From Kiritimatiellia bacterium (GTDB taxonomy: Bacteria > Verrucomicrobiota > Kiritimatiellia > RFP12 > UBA1067), in assembly GCA_028707675.1 (NCBI GenBank), contig JAQWAM010000088.1:1-6170 (forward strand): a stretch of DNA of 6,170 nt. Reading direction: 5' to 3'. Each line of letters starts with the position of its first letter. The stretch's first letter is position 1. A program made the position numbers and the translations under genes. Shown in pieces: positions 1 through 6,170 of this stretch. The notes below the pieces were generated by a model. It had not been told where the DNA came from and did no database searches. It worked only from the letters and a program-made list of their open reading frames with translations.

Positions 1-64
1 CCTCCCGCACAGACTCAAGAGTCTCCCCGGGATGCACGTTCAGGCAATATGGCATGATCGGCAT
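1..64 (-). CDS. Start of an EboE-like TIM-barrel protein (partial, runs off the left edge)
   Basis: Only the first 21 codons are in the window, reading leftward from ATG at 64. The translation is MPIMPYCLNVHPGETLESVRE. The core Y-C-x-N-V-H-P-G-E resembles the N-terminal first-strand motif that I know from EboE, a sugar-isomerase-like TIM-barrel protein linked to export of precursor metabolites in eboABCEF-type clusters. That identity rests on family memory and a very short stretch. A second in-frame ATG at 55 gives MPYCLNVHPGE and is equally plausible, and neither start has a good Shine-Dalgarno sequence. The frame begins 30 bases after the stop of the upstream EF-hand gene on the same strand, with no visible terminator between them. 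Co-transcription and perhaps translational coupling are therefore likely. It could instead be another xylose-isomerase-like protein. Confidence 0.5.
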   Translation of the reverse strand, partial: MPIMPYCLNVHPGETLESVRE

Positions 65-94
65 AATCCAGACCGCGGCAGCGGTCAGCGCCCC

Positions 95-2269
95 TTACCG
101 GCAGGCGCTCCGCGCCGGGTCGGACGACGCGTCGCAGCGCCGCATCGAACACGGCAAGACGCTGTCCAAAAGCCCGGCCAGCCAGAGACCTGCCGTCAGC
201 ACTAACAGCAGCACAACAGCGATGATCCGGTTGCGCGCCCGGTTGTCATCCGCATACGGGTCGGTCAACTGCAGTTCGGCCTGCTCCGGCAAGGCCGCCT
301 CGGCGGTGAACAGCTTGCCAAGCTTGAGCGAGATGCGCAGATTGCGGTTGACCGCCCAGCCGCAAGCGTTCAGGATCGGCGCGATGTCGCGCGCGCGCAA
401 CTTGAACCAGGTCAGAATCACGGACGGGCCGGAAACGAGCAGGAATACCGCCAGAACGCCGGCCGCGACCTTCCACAGCGGCAGTCCCGATGCCACGCTG
501 ACCAGCCCGCCCACCGCGGAGCCGATCAAGCCGATGGCGATGCCGAGAGCCGCCACCGAAGAGGCCAGAGCCGCGCCCTCCATTTTTTTCGGCGGCTCGC
601 CACCCGCCGCGCCCGCGGCGGCGCCGTCCACCTTCTTGGCCGCGCCAGCCAGCATCGCGTCCTGCTTGCCGGCCAGCATCTTCTTGACCTGTCCGCCGAT
701 CATCGCCGCGATCTTGCGCCACGGATCCCAGAACGCCTCTTTGAGGCTGATGGCATGGTCCACCATCTTCACTATCACGGCGTCCCAGTCTTTGCCCTCC
801 ATATCATAAAAGATGCCGTTGCGCCCGACCCACAAAGACCGAGCGAAACCGGCGGTCACCGCCGCGCAGACGGTGCGCGTTTCGCCCGATCCCGGCCGGG
901 TGATCCGGCAATACGCCAGACAGCAATTACCGGCCGCGGCCTGCGCCGCGTGCGCGGCCGCGTCGTCCACATGGAAACACAGAGTGCTGGCGCGCGCGTC
1001 CATATATAGGGTGCCGACGCGGAAGATCGCGCAGGCGTCCGGCTTGTAAAGTTGCGACATGCTGACGAAATTGTTGAGCAGCGTGACGAGACTGGCCTTG
1101 TAGCGCAGCAACTTCTCGACCTCGTTGATCCGGGCGTTTTCCGCTTCCAGCGACGCGTCCTGCGCGATCAGCGCCGCGATCCGCGCTTTGGCCTGCCCCG
1201 CCGCGATCTCGGCCAGGCGCGCCGCGCCCAAGCCTTCCACCTCCTGCCCCGCCTTGGCCGCGGCCCAGGCTTCGTAAGGGGCCAGCTTGGCCTTAATCTC
1301 CCGCCACTGCGCAAAAGTCAACGACTGGCATCCCGCCCCCAGCAGCGGCTCGACCGCGGCCATCCTGAAGGCGCTCATCGCCGCCTGCCACGCGGGGTTA
1401 ACACCCTCAGTCAAAGGCAACGCGCGGTCAGCCTCGACCCGGGCCAGCGGGAACGCCGCGACCGACGCCAGACCGTCCGTCAAATCCTCTCCCGCCAAGG
1501 CCGCGAAATCGTCGTCAGACCGGCTGAGCGGTCCTGCCGCCCGCGCGTCGAAAGCCGCCAGACGGCAACGGGTGAAATAGTCTTCGATTTTGGCGCGCAC
1601 CGCCTGCAGCGCCGCCTCTGCCGCTGCGGTTTTATCGCCCAGCGGCAACACCGCCGCATCCGCCGCGTTGCGCCAGGCCAAATGCGCTTCCGCGGCCGCG
1701 AAGAAAGCGTCCGCCTTGGCCTGGCTCACGCCCGGCTTGCCGCTGCGGTCGGCTTCCGGCCCGAAAGCCGCGATGATCTCACCGATCACCTGCCGGACCG
1801 CGGGATCGTCCGCCGCATCCTCCGGCACAATACCGTCACCGTTGAAGCGCGTGTCCGCGAAAATCCGCGCCGTGTCGGCCGCATCCGCCAGCGTGATCGC
1901 GTCGGCCGATTCTTTGCCAAGGTTTGAAAGAATCCGTTTCGCGTTCGCCAAAAGGTCTTTACCTTCGGGGGTGGACTCGTTTACCGCAGACAACCGCAGG
2001 CCGTCCCCGGCTTCCATCAGCACATCCAGCGAAACCAGCCGATCTTTCAGCCACTCGATCGCCGCCAAAATCTCCGGGACGCGGATACGCCCGTCGCCGT
2101 CTGTGTCCAAAAGCTCAAGGGTTTTATGATCGAAGCGCACACCTTTGGTCGGACAGCTCAACGCGGTCCAGAGCTTTTGATCCAATTCGGATAAACGGGC
2201 GATGTCCTCGCCGTTACGCAACAACACCTGATCCAGACCGCATACGCGGAAGAATTTCCACTTGTGCAT
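95..2269 (-). CDS. Large EF-hand protein with C-terminal membrane segments, function unknown
   Basis: This gene encodes a 724-residue protein of unknown function. The start ATG at 2269 is preceded by AGGAAGG with a 4-base spacer, which supports it. Near the N-terminus is a canonical calcium-binding EF-hand loop, DTDGDGRIRVPE (residues 55-66, ligands D55, D57, D59 and E66). A second, degenerate loop, FNGDGIVPE, lies at about 142-150. Residues 190-400 are Ala-rich and helical with coiled-coil character. Residues 400-525 form a more conserved-looking block ending GKDWDAVIVKMVDHAISLKEAFWDPW. An Ala/Gly/Lys linker (530-567) is followed by membrane helices at about 568-592 and 598-621. A soluble segment with CGWAVNRNLRI follows, and a third helix lies at about 681-702. 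The overall pattern recalls a family of bacterial 'hypothetical proteins' with one N-terminal EF-hand. Calcium-dependent membrane-associated function is an inference. An EboE-like gene follows 30 bases downstream. Confidence 0.88.
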   Translation of the reverse strand: MHKWKFFRVCGLDQVLLRNGEDIARLSELDQKLWTALSCPTKGVRFDHKTLELLDTDGDGRIRVPEILAAIEWLKDRLVSLDVLMEAGDGLRLSAVNESTPEGKDLLANAKRILSNLGKESADAITLADAADTARIFADTRFNGDGIVPEDAADDPAVRQVIGEIIAAFGPEADRSGKPGVSQAKADAFFAAAEAHLAWRNAADAAVLPLGDKTAAAEAALQAVRAKIEDYFTRCRLAAFDARAAGPLSRSDDDFAALAGEDLTDGLASVAAFPLARVEADRALPLTEGVNPAWQAAMSAFRMAAVEPLLGAGCQSLTFAQWREIKAKLAPYEAWAAAKAGQEVEGLGAARLAEIAAGQAKARIAALIAQDASLEAENARINEVEKLLRYKASLVTLLNNFVSMSQLYKPDACAIFRVGTLYMDARASTLCFHVDDAAAHAAQAAAGNCCLAYCRITRPGSGETRTVCAAVTAGFARSLWVGRNGIFYDMEGKDWDAVIVKMVDHAISLKEAFWDPWRKIAAMIGGQVKKMLAGKQDAMLAGAAKKVDGAAAGAAGGEPPKKMEGAALASSVAALGIAIGLIGSAVGGLVSVASGLPLWKVAAGVLAVFLLVSGPSVILTWFKLRARDIAPILNACGWAVNRNLRISLKLGKLFTAEAALPEQAELQLTDPYADDNRARNRIIAVVLLLVLTAGLWLAGLLDSVLPCSMRRCDASSDPARSACR

Positions 2270-2295
2270 TTTGCCTTCCTTTTAATAAAAACAAA

Positions 2296-2356
2296 CCTGC
2301 CTGTTCGCTTGATCATCCCAAAACAACCCGTACAAATTAATATTATCCTGCCTGTT
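2296..2356. repeat. Pair of identical 10-mers in the divergent intergenic region
   Basis: The sequence CCTGCCTGTT occurs at 2296-2305 and again at 2347-2356. On the minus strand this reads AACAGGCAGG twice, 51 bases apart. The distal copy lies in the spacer of the candidate minus-strand promoter and the proximal copy lies in the leader. This placement would suit two operator half-sites on nearly the same face of the helix. Two 10-base matches in 220 bases could also arise by chance or from replication slippage, so a regulatory role is only suggested. Confidence 0.3.
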
Positions 2357-2368
2357 TTTTTTGCGCAA
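2340..2368 (-). promoter_or_regulatory. Candidate promoter for the EF-hand gene
   Basis: Read on the minus strand, TTGCGC (2368-2363) is followed by an A8 run and then GATAAT (2347-2342, spacer 15) or TAATAT (2345-2340, spacer 17). GATAAT matches the sigma-70 -10 consensus at five of six positions, but the -35 match is weak. Initiation here would give a leader of roughly 65 bases before the ATG at 2269. It is the best-looking candidate in the AT-rich gap but rests only on consensus similarity. Confidence 0.25.
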
Positions 2369-2420
2369 TGGTTATTTTGCGTTAACACATGACTTCAACC
2401 GACTAATTTTTGCGGATCAG

Positions 2421-2449
2421 TTGTGGACATTCCCGCTCTTTGATAAACT
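2421..2449 (+). promoter_or_regulatory. Candidate promoter for the hybrid kinase
   Basis: TTGTGG (2421-2426) and TAAACT (2444-2449) are separated by 17 bases. They match the -35 and -10 consensus at three and four of six positions. Transcription from here would start near 2456 and give a leader of about 30 bases up to the strong Shine-Dalgarno sequence at 2478. The arrangement is sensible but the consensus matches are weak. Confidence 0.22.
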
Positions 2450-2477
2450 AAATCCGTCAAAGCAGGGTTATTGCGGC

Positions 2478-2491
2478 AGGAGGGGGACATG
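2478..2491 (+). promoter_or_regulatory. Strong ribosome binding site and ATG, one base out of frame with the kinase
   Basis: AGGAGGGGG (2478-2486) lies two bases before ATG at 2489, and its GGAGG core is five bases away. This is the best ribosome binding site in the window. The frame opened by this ATG begins [11 protein letters not shown] and stops after 40 codons at TAA 2609-2611. The kinase frame is a different one. If the T5 run at 2492-2496 had four T's, this ATG would read [11 protein letters not shown] and continue directly into the kinase. The site therefore bears on the true start and integrity of that gene. Confidence 0.5.
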
Positions 2492-2507
2492 TTTTTCGGT
2501 TCGTTTG

Positions 2508-4877
2508 ATGTTATCCGGGTTCGCACTGCCGCTGACCATTTTGCCCTTCCCGGATTACCGCAGCGCGCTGGACGATGTCAGTCAGGGCAAAACCGACGCG
2601 GTGATCCTTAACCGCTTCCATGGCATGCAGTACAGCCGGGAACGCGGTCTGGAGGACACGGCCATCATTTTCAACCCCACGCGCCTCTTTTTCGCGGCGT
2701 CGCGCAGCGGGCGCGAGTACCTGCTGGCCGCGATCGACAAACACCTGATCCAAATGAAACGAAATCCCGACTCGGTTTATTACCGATCCCTCAAGCGCTG
2801 GACCTCGGAGCCGGCGGCTTTCCGGCTGCCTGGCTGGTTACGGACAGCCGGTATCGCCGCCGCCGGCCTGCTGCTCGTCAGCTTGGCATGGAGCGTCACG
2901 CTCCGGCGTCAGGTGACGCGCAGCAATGCCGCTCTGGCCTCGCGGAACCGTTCTCTTAAGCTGCTCTACGAATGCGGCCAGGCCATGGCGCGCTGCGCGG
3001 ACGAGCGCAGTTTCCGTCAATTGATCGAGCAGGCTCCGGAAGCGATCTTCATCCAGACGCAGGGTCGCGCCGTCTTTCTGAACCCGGCGGCGTGCGCCCT
3101 GCTGGGCGCCGCTTCGCCAGAGTCGCTGCTAGGCCGGCCGGTGTCGAGTTTCATCCACCCGGATTTCCGAGACGAGGTCATGCGGCGTATCGCGCTAATG
3201 AAAGAGCGCCGCGAACCGGCGTCCTTGTCTGAAGAGGTCTTTGTCCGGACGGACGGCACGCCGGTGACGGTCGAGGTGATCGCCACGCCCTTCGTCTACG
3301 GCAACGAGAGCGGCTCGCTGGTTTTCGCGCGGGATGTCACGGAAAGAAAGATTCAGTCGCACCGTTACGAAAGCCTTGTGGAGGACATGCCCTCGGTGAT
3401 CTGCCGCTATGCGCCGGACGGCACCCTGACCTTTGTCAACAAGGCCATCTGCGCGTTTCTGCGTCTCGACCGTGCAGCGGTCGTCGGCCGGAACGTCTAC
3501 AGTTTTCTGCAGGAAGAAGATCGTGCCGTCGTTAAAACCGCCATAACCGGACTGACCCCGGGAAAGCCTATAGCGGAATATACGCTCTCAATACGCCGGG
3601 GCGACGGCGAGATGAGGCAGTTGCGGTGGGTCAGCCGGGCGATTTTCGCGCCGGACGGCCAGATTCAGGAGTATCAGTCGATCGGCTTCGACATGACCGA
3701 CCAGCGCAATCTGGAAGAGCAACTTGCGCAGTCGCAGAAAATGGAGACGATCGGCTTGCTGGCGGGCGGCGTGGCGCACGATTTCAACAACGGGCTTCAG
3801 ATGATCTTGGGCTTTGCCGAGCTGGCGCTGATGCAGACATCGCTGAACGACCCCCGCGCTGACGACCTGCGGGAGATCGTCTCGGCCGCCCAGCGCGCGA
3901 AACGTCTGACCTCCCAACTGCTGGCCTTCAGCCGCCGGATACCCATGGAACTGCGCGAGCTTAAGCTAAACGAAGAGATCGAGAGCCGCCGGCGGATGTT
4001 GTCGCGGCTGCTCGGCGAGGATGTCCGCGTCGAGATCTCGCTTGACCCGGCCGCGCCCGCAATCTTGGCCGATGTCGGCCACATCGAGCAGGTGCTCTTG
4101 AACCTCGCCGTGAACGCGCGGGACGCCATGCCGCGCGGCGGCAGGCTTACCGTCAGCACGAAACGCGTGGATGTCAACACGGTGACCGAAACACGGGGGC
4201 AGGCCGGGGCGCTGCCCGGAGTCTACGCGTGCCTGAGCGTTTCGGACACGGGGAGCGGCATTCCGCAGGATATCCAGAAAAATATTTTCGATCCGTTTTT
4301 CACGACTAAAGGCAAAGAAAAAGGCACCGGCCTGGGGCTTTCCACGGTTTACGGGATTGTCCGCCAGCTCAAGGGTTGGATTGAAGTGGAGTCGCAGACG
4401 GGGCAGGGCGCAGCCTTTAAACTGTATTTTCCCGAGAGTGCGGAACAGACGCGGCAAGCGGCGCCTAAGCCGGCAGGCGCCGCGCATGTACATCCCACAT
4501 CCGCCAGAATCCTGGTGGTTGAAGACATGGAGGAAGTCGGCCGCATCGCCGAGCGCATCCTAGCCGCGCAAGGATACCGCGCGGTCATCGCCACCAGTAT
4601 CGCCGCGGCGAAGGCGGCCTTGCGCGACAGCGAGGGCTTCGACCTGATTTTCAGCGATGTCGTGCTGGGCGACGGCAACGGCTTGGATCTGGCTGAGGAA
4701 GTTTTCAAAGAAAAGCCCGGGGCGCGGATCCTCTTCGCCAGCGGGTACGCGGACGAGCGCGTCCGGCTGACAACCATGCATGAGCGCGGCTGGAAGTGCC
4801 TCACCAAGCCATATGCCGCCAAAGACCTGCTGGCAGCCGTGGCGGAGGCGCTGTCGTCAGCTCCGGCGTCATCCTGA
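2508..4877 (+). CDS. Hybrid sensor histidine kinase (partial SBP sensor, TM, 2 PAS, HisKA, HATPase, REC); 5' end broken
   Basis: This encodes a membrane hybrid histidine kinase, 789 residues from the first in-frame ATG (2508). The frame is open back to a TTG at 2361, but no in-frame start has a Shine-Dalgarno sequence. Residues 1-99 match only the C-terminal half of a family-3 solute-binding sensor domain: [19 protein letters not shown], then VYYRSLKRW before the membrane. A helix follows at about 111-131. PAS domains span about 165-280 and 286-400, the second ending GFDMTDQRN. HisKA has the autophosphorylated His at 424 in GVAHDFNN. HATPase_c shows the N-box (N532, N536), DTGSGIP (580-586), FDPFFTTK (594-601) and GTGLGL (606-611). 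The receiver (about 667-783) has acidic E672/D673, phosphoacceptor D717, S745 and K767. All catalytic motifs look intact, so the kinase part may be active. The signal peptide and first sensor lobe are missing. It transcribes away from the EF-hand gene, and no DNA-binding partner regulator is in view. Confidence 0.88.
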   Translation: MLSGFALPLTILPFPDYRSALDDVSQGKTDAVILNRFHGMQYSRERGLEDTAIIFNPTRLFFAASRSGREYLLAAIDKHLIQMKRNPDSVYYRSLKRWTSEPAAFRLPGWLRTAGIAAAGLLLVSLAWSVTLRRQVTRSNAALASRNRSLKLLYECGQAMARCADERSFRQLIEQAPEAIFIQTQGRAVFLNPAACALLGAASPESLLGRPVSSFIHPDFRDEVMRRIALMKERREPASLSEEVFVRTDGTPVTVEVIATPFVYGNESGSLVFARDVTERKIQSHRYESLVEDMPSVICRYAPDGTLTFVNKAICAFLRLDRAAVVGRNVYSFLQEEDRAVVKTAITGLTPGKPIAEYTLSIRRGDGEMRQLRWVSRAIFAPDGQIQEYQSIGFDMTDQRNLEEQLAQSQKMETIGLLAGGVAHDFNNGLQMILGFAELALMQTSLNDPRADDLREIVSAAQRAKRLTSQLLAFSRRIPMELRELKLNEEIESRRRMLSRLLGEDVRVEISLDPAAPAILADVGHIEQVLLNLAVNARDAMPRGGRLTVSTKRVDVNTVTETRGQAGALPGVYACLSVSDTGSGIPQDIQKNIFDPFFTTKGKEKGTGLGLSTVYGIVRQLKGWIEVESQTGQGAAFKLYFPESAEQTRQAAPKPAGAAHVHPTSARILVVEDMEEVGRIAERILAAQGYRAVIATSIAAAKAALRDSEGFDLIFSDVVLGDGNGLDLAEEVFKEKPGARILFASGYADERVRLTTMHERGWKCLTKPYAAKDLLAAVAEALSSAPASS

Positions 4878-4893
4878 CCGGCCGCCGCAAAAC

Positions 4894-4928
4894 CTGAACT
4901 CTGAACCCAGACTCCTGAATCCTCGGTG
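4894..4928. repeat. Imperfect tandem heptamer repeat in the intergenic gap
   Basis: After the kinase stop, the sequence can be split into seven-base units: CTGAACT, CTGAACC, CAGACTC, CTGAATC and the diverged CTCGGTG. The first, second and fourth units differ at one or two positions. The tract lies in the 140-base gap between the kinase (stop at 4877) and the next gene (start at 5018). I see no hairpin terminator and no good promoter in the rest of that gap. The repeat could be a decaying microsatellite-like intergenic element. Confidence 0.4.
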
Positions 4929-5017
4929 CGATACAATAAATTGAAAACACGCCGAACGGCCGACGCGAAGCATCGGAGCTATACAGCTCAAGGCGCTTTT
5001 GTTAAATTTCAAGAACT

Positions 5018-6010
5018 ATGCGTTTCTTCTGGCCAGTTTATATCAGCGTCGCCGCAGCAGCCACTGCCGGCATTTATGCGGCCGCGCCGCTGGCGCGGCC
5101 TTACCTGCCTGATTTTCTTAAACCCGCCGCGCCCGTCAAGACGGCACAGAGTGCGTCCCCGCAGAGTCCCGGCGTGCTGTTGCTTAAGGCCCGGACCCCG
5201 TCCCGGCCGCAACAGACCGAAAGCGGCGATCCATCGGAGGGACGGGCATTGTCCCCTCCGCAGACGACGCAGAGTCCGTACCCGCAGCCCTCGCCTGCGC
5301 CCGTCGCGCCGTCCGTAAGCGAGGAGGACGAGCTGCCGCCGGCTTTAAACGGCATCTATTTGGCCAGCGGCAACGAACGGCCGGGCTGGGGCATGACGCG
5401 ACTGCGCGCTTCGGTTTACGCGCTCGACGGCACCCACTCCGGACATGTCGCGGCCGGCACACTGGTGGAGTTCCGCGACATTAAAAAGTCTTCCAAAGGC
5501 AAAATGGTCGAGTGCGTCGTGATATTGGAAGGGCGCAGGTCGGAGCCGGTGCTGGTCAGCTCCAAGGAACTGCGGCTCTTCACCGGGTCTTTTCATAAAC
5601 TCTCGGCGCGGCAGATGGGCGATCTCCAGAAGTATTACGCTTTGAGCGGCAAGGTCGCCGAACGCAAGAACGAGCTGCTCAAGATCGCCGCCGCCAAAAA
5701 CCCGCATTTCAGGCAGTATGAGGCCGCGCTCAAAAACCTCATGGAGCACATTGACCGGGCCGGTCAACTGGCACGGCAGAGGGACGCTGCGACAGGACTG
5801 GTCAAGATGCGCCTGGAAGACCAGCTCCGTACCATGAAGCACGACGAAGTGCGCCTGCGCGCCGAGTATGACGCCGCGCACAAGCGGTTCCGCGAGTGGA
5901 AAGAAAAGAATCCGGACGCGCTCGCCAAACCGGAGAACGACCCGCAGATCATGCGCTTCAACGACGAGATGGCCGCACTGCGCCCGCGTGTGCCCGGCTT
6001 GGCCTATTGA
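5018..6010 (+). CDS. Signal-anchored, Pro-rich, coiled-coil protein of unknown function
   Basis: This encodes a 330-residue protein that I do not recognise. The N-terminus (MRFFWPVYISVAAAATAGIYAA) is one positive charge followed by a hydrophobic stretch to about residue 23. That fits a signal anchor, or a signal peptide with possible cleavage near AAA. Residues 35-100 are rich in Pro, Ser and Gln and are probably a disordered spacer. Residues 108-190 alternate hydrophobic and polar residues (GTLVEFRDIKKS, MVECVVILEG, SEPVLVSSKELRLF), suggesting a small SH3-like beta domain. Residues 198-298 are charged and helical, probably a long coiled coil. The C-terminus ends PRVPGLAY. The ATG at 5018 is chosen because it places the hydrophobic segment at the N-terminus, but no strong Shine-Dalgarno precedes it. 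The likely place of action is the periplasmic face of the inner membrane. No enzymatic motif is visible. Confidence 0.82.
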   Translation: MRFFWPVYISVAAAATAGIYAAAPLARPYLPDFLKPAAPVKTAQSASPQSPGVLLLKARTPSRPQQTESGDPSEGRALSPPQTTQSPYPQPSPAPVAPSVSEEDELPPALNGIYLASGNERPGWGMTRLRASVYALDGTHSGHVAAGTLVEFRDIKKSSKGKMVECVVILEGRRSEPVLVSSKELRLFTGSFHKLSARQMGDLQKYYALSGKVAERKNELLKIAAAKNPHFRQYEAALKNLMEHIDRAGQLARQRDAATGLVKMRLEDQLRTMKHDEVRLRAEYDAAHKRFREWKEKNPDALAKPENDPQIMRFNDEMAALRPRVPGLAY

Positions 6011-6032
6011 GCGGGAAGCCCGCGCGAAGCGC
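6011..6032 (+). other. GC-rich hairpin(s) right after the stop codon
   Basis: GCGGG (6011-6015), a three-base loop and CCCGC (6019-6023) form a perfect five-base-pair stem starting at the base after the TGA. An overlapping alternative is GCGC-GAA-GCGC (6022-6032). No T-run follows, so this is not a convincing intrinsic terminator. It might protect the 3' end of the mRNA or be chance structure in GC-rich sequence. Confidence 0.3.
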
Positions 6033-6073
6033 TGACCGCAACGGGAAGAAAGAGCGCGCCCCCGCTTGAATTT

Positions 6074-6112
6074 CGGAGCATTAAACTCCGTAAATGTTGT
6101 GTTTAGGAGTTT
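6074..6112 (+). promoter_or_regulatory. Possible two-state RNA leader controlling the next gene's ribosome binding site
   Basis: Three segments can pair in two exclusive ways. CGGAG (6074-6078) pairs with CTCCG (6086-6090) across a seven-base loop. Alternatively AAACTCC (6083-6089) pairs with GGAGTTT (6106-6112) over a 16-base loop. The second stem covers the Shine-Dalgarno AGGAG (6105-6109) of the gene starting at 6116. The first stem would leave it free. Both pairings are visible in the sequence. Regulation, and what might trigger the switch, are inferences, and the short stems make chance a real alternative. Confidence 0.3.
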
Positions 6113-6115
6113 TTT

Positions 6116-6170
6116 ATGGACAAAAAAGCCGTCCGCAGCAAAAGCAAGATAAAGCCATCGGCCACGGATG
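6116..6170 (+). CDS. Start of a lysine-rich protein (partial, runs off the right edge)
   Basis: Eighteen codons are visible, beginning MDKKAVRSKSKIKPSATD. The ATG is preceded by AGGAG (6105-6109) with a six-base spacer, which is a strong translation start. The frame is open to the edge. The N-terminus is basic and polar, with no signal peptide, so a cytoplasmic protein is likely. That could be a nucleic-acid-binding protein or one with a flexible basic tail. There is too little sequence to assign a family. It lies 105 bases after the coiled-coil gene on the same strand, and its leader contains the alternative stems described above. Confidence 0.6.
   Translation, partial: MDKKAVRSKSKIKPSATD

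Noticed and set aside
11..24. Perfect inverted repeat AGACTC-AA-GAGTCT
   Set aside because: It lies inside the coding start of the EboE-like gene and has a two-base loop, so it cannot form a normal hairpin. It is probably chance in coding sequence.
54..809. Plus-strand frame of 251 codons at the left end
   Set aside because: It is antisense to the EF-hand gene's C-terminal part, has low-complexity Ala/Ser/Pro composition, no ribosome binding site and no recognisable motif.
1052..1927. Open frame of 291 codons on the plus strand
   Set aside because: It lies wholly antisense to the EF-hand gene, is rich in Arg and Gln from GC-rich shadow codons, shows no domain, and has no reason to be preferred over the minus-strand frame with its EF-hand and membrane helices.
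2355..2362. T8 run considered as the tail of a plus-strand terminator
   Set aside because: No stem-forming inverted repeat precedes it, and no plus-strand gene ends upstream of it.
2361..2507. N-terminal extension of the kinase from TTG 2361
   Set aside because: The codons are AT-rich and unlike the rest of the gene, there is no Shine-Dalgarno before the TTG, and the translated stretch up to about GYCGRRG has no signal peptide or sensor-domain similarity.
4349..4936. Minus-strand frame of 195 codons over the receiver domain
   Set aside because: The opposite strand encodes a receiver domain with all key residues. This frame is Ser/Ala-rich and has no domain.
1..6170. Mobile element, CRISPR array, tRNA or rRNA
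   Set aside because: I saw no transposase or integrase motifs, no regularly spaced repeats with spacers, and no cloverleaf or rRNA-like segments.

Overview
The window is GC-rich bacterial DNA, apart from one AT-rich intergenic stretch at about 2270-2480. It holds two long minus-strand reading directions on the left and plus-strand genes on the right. The gene content suggests a Gram-negative bacterium, perhaps of the PVC group (Kiritimatiellota, Lentisphaerota or Verrucomicrobiota). It consists of a large EF-hand membrane protein of unknown function, an EboE-like start, a BvgS-like sensor with a periplasmic-binding-protein domain, and a signal-anchored coiled-coil protein. The phylum is an inference from remembered family distribution and is not shown by the sequence.

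Left side, minus strand: a 724-residue EF-hand and transmembrane protein (2269 to 95) is followed after 30 bases by the first 21 codons of another gene (64 to 1). That fragment carries a Y-C-x-N-V-H-P-G-E signature, which I associate with the metabolite-traffic protein EboE (a TIM-barrel protein). The two genes probably share a transcript.

Centre: the AT-rich divergent intergenic region has weak promoter candidates in both directions, a duplicated 10-mer and a textbook Shine-Dalgarno/ATG pair at 2478-2491. To its right is a hybrid histidine kinase: partial SBP domain, membrane helix, two PAS domains, HisKA, HATPase_c and receiver. It has lost its signal peptide and the N-terminal lobe of its sensor domain. 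The best ribosome binding site serves an ATG that is one base out of frame with the kinase, so the 5' end looks decayed, rearranged or mis-sequenced.

Right side: a 140-base gap with an imperfect heptamer repeat leads to a 330-residue protein with an N-terminal membrane anchor, a Pro-rich linker, a probable small beta domain and a long coiled coil. After it come a GC hairpin and a leader with three mutually complementary segments (6074-6112) that could alternately hide or expose the ribosome binding site of the last gene. Only 18 codons of that gene are present.

I see no rRNA, tRNA, CRISPR array or insertion sequence, and nothing that shows a complete novel system. The most unusual points are the broken start of the kinase, the possible RNA switch at the right edge, and the EF-hand protein next to an EboE-like gene.
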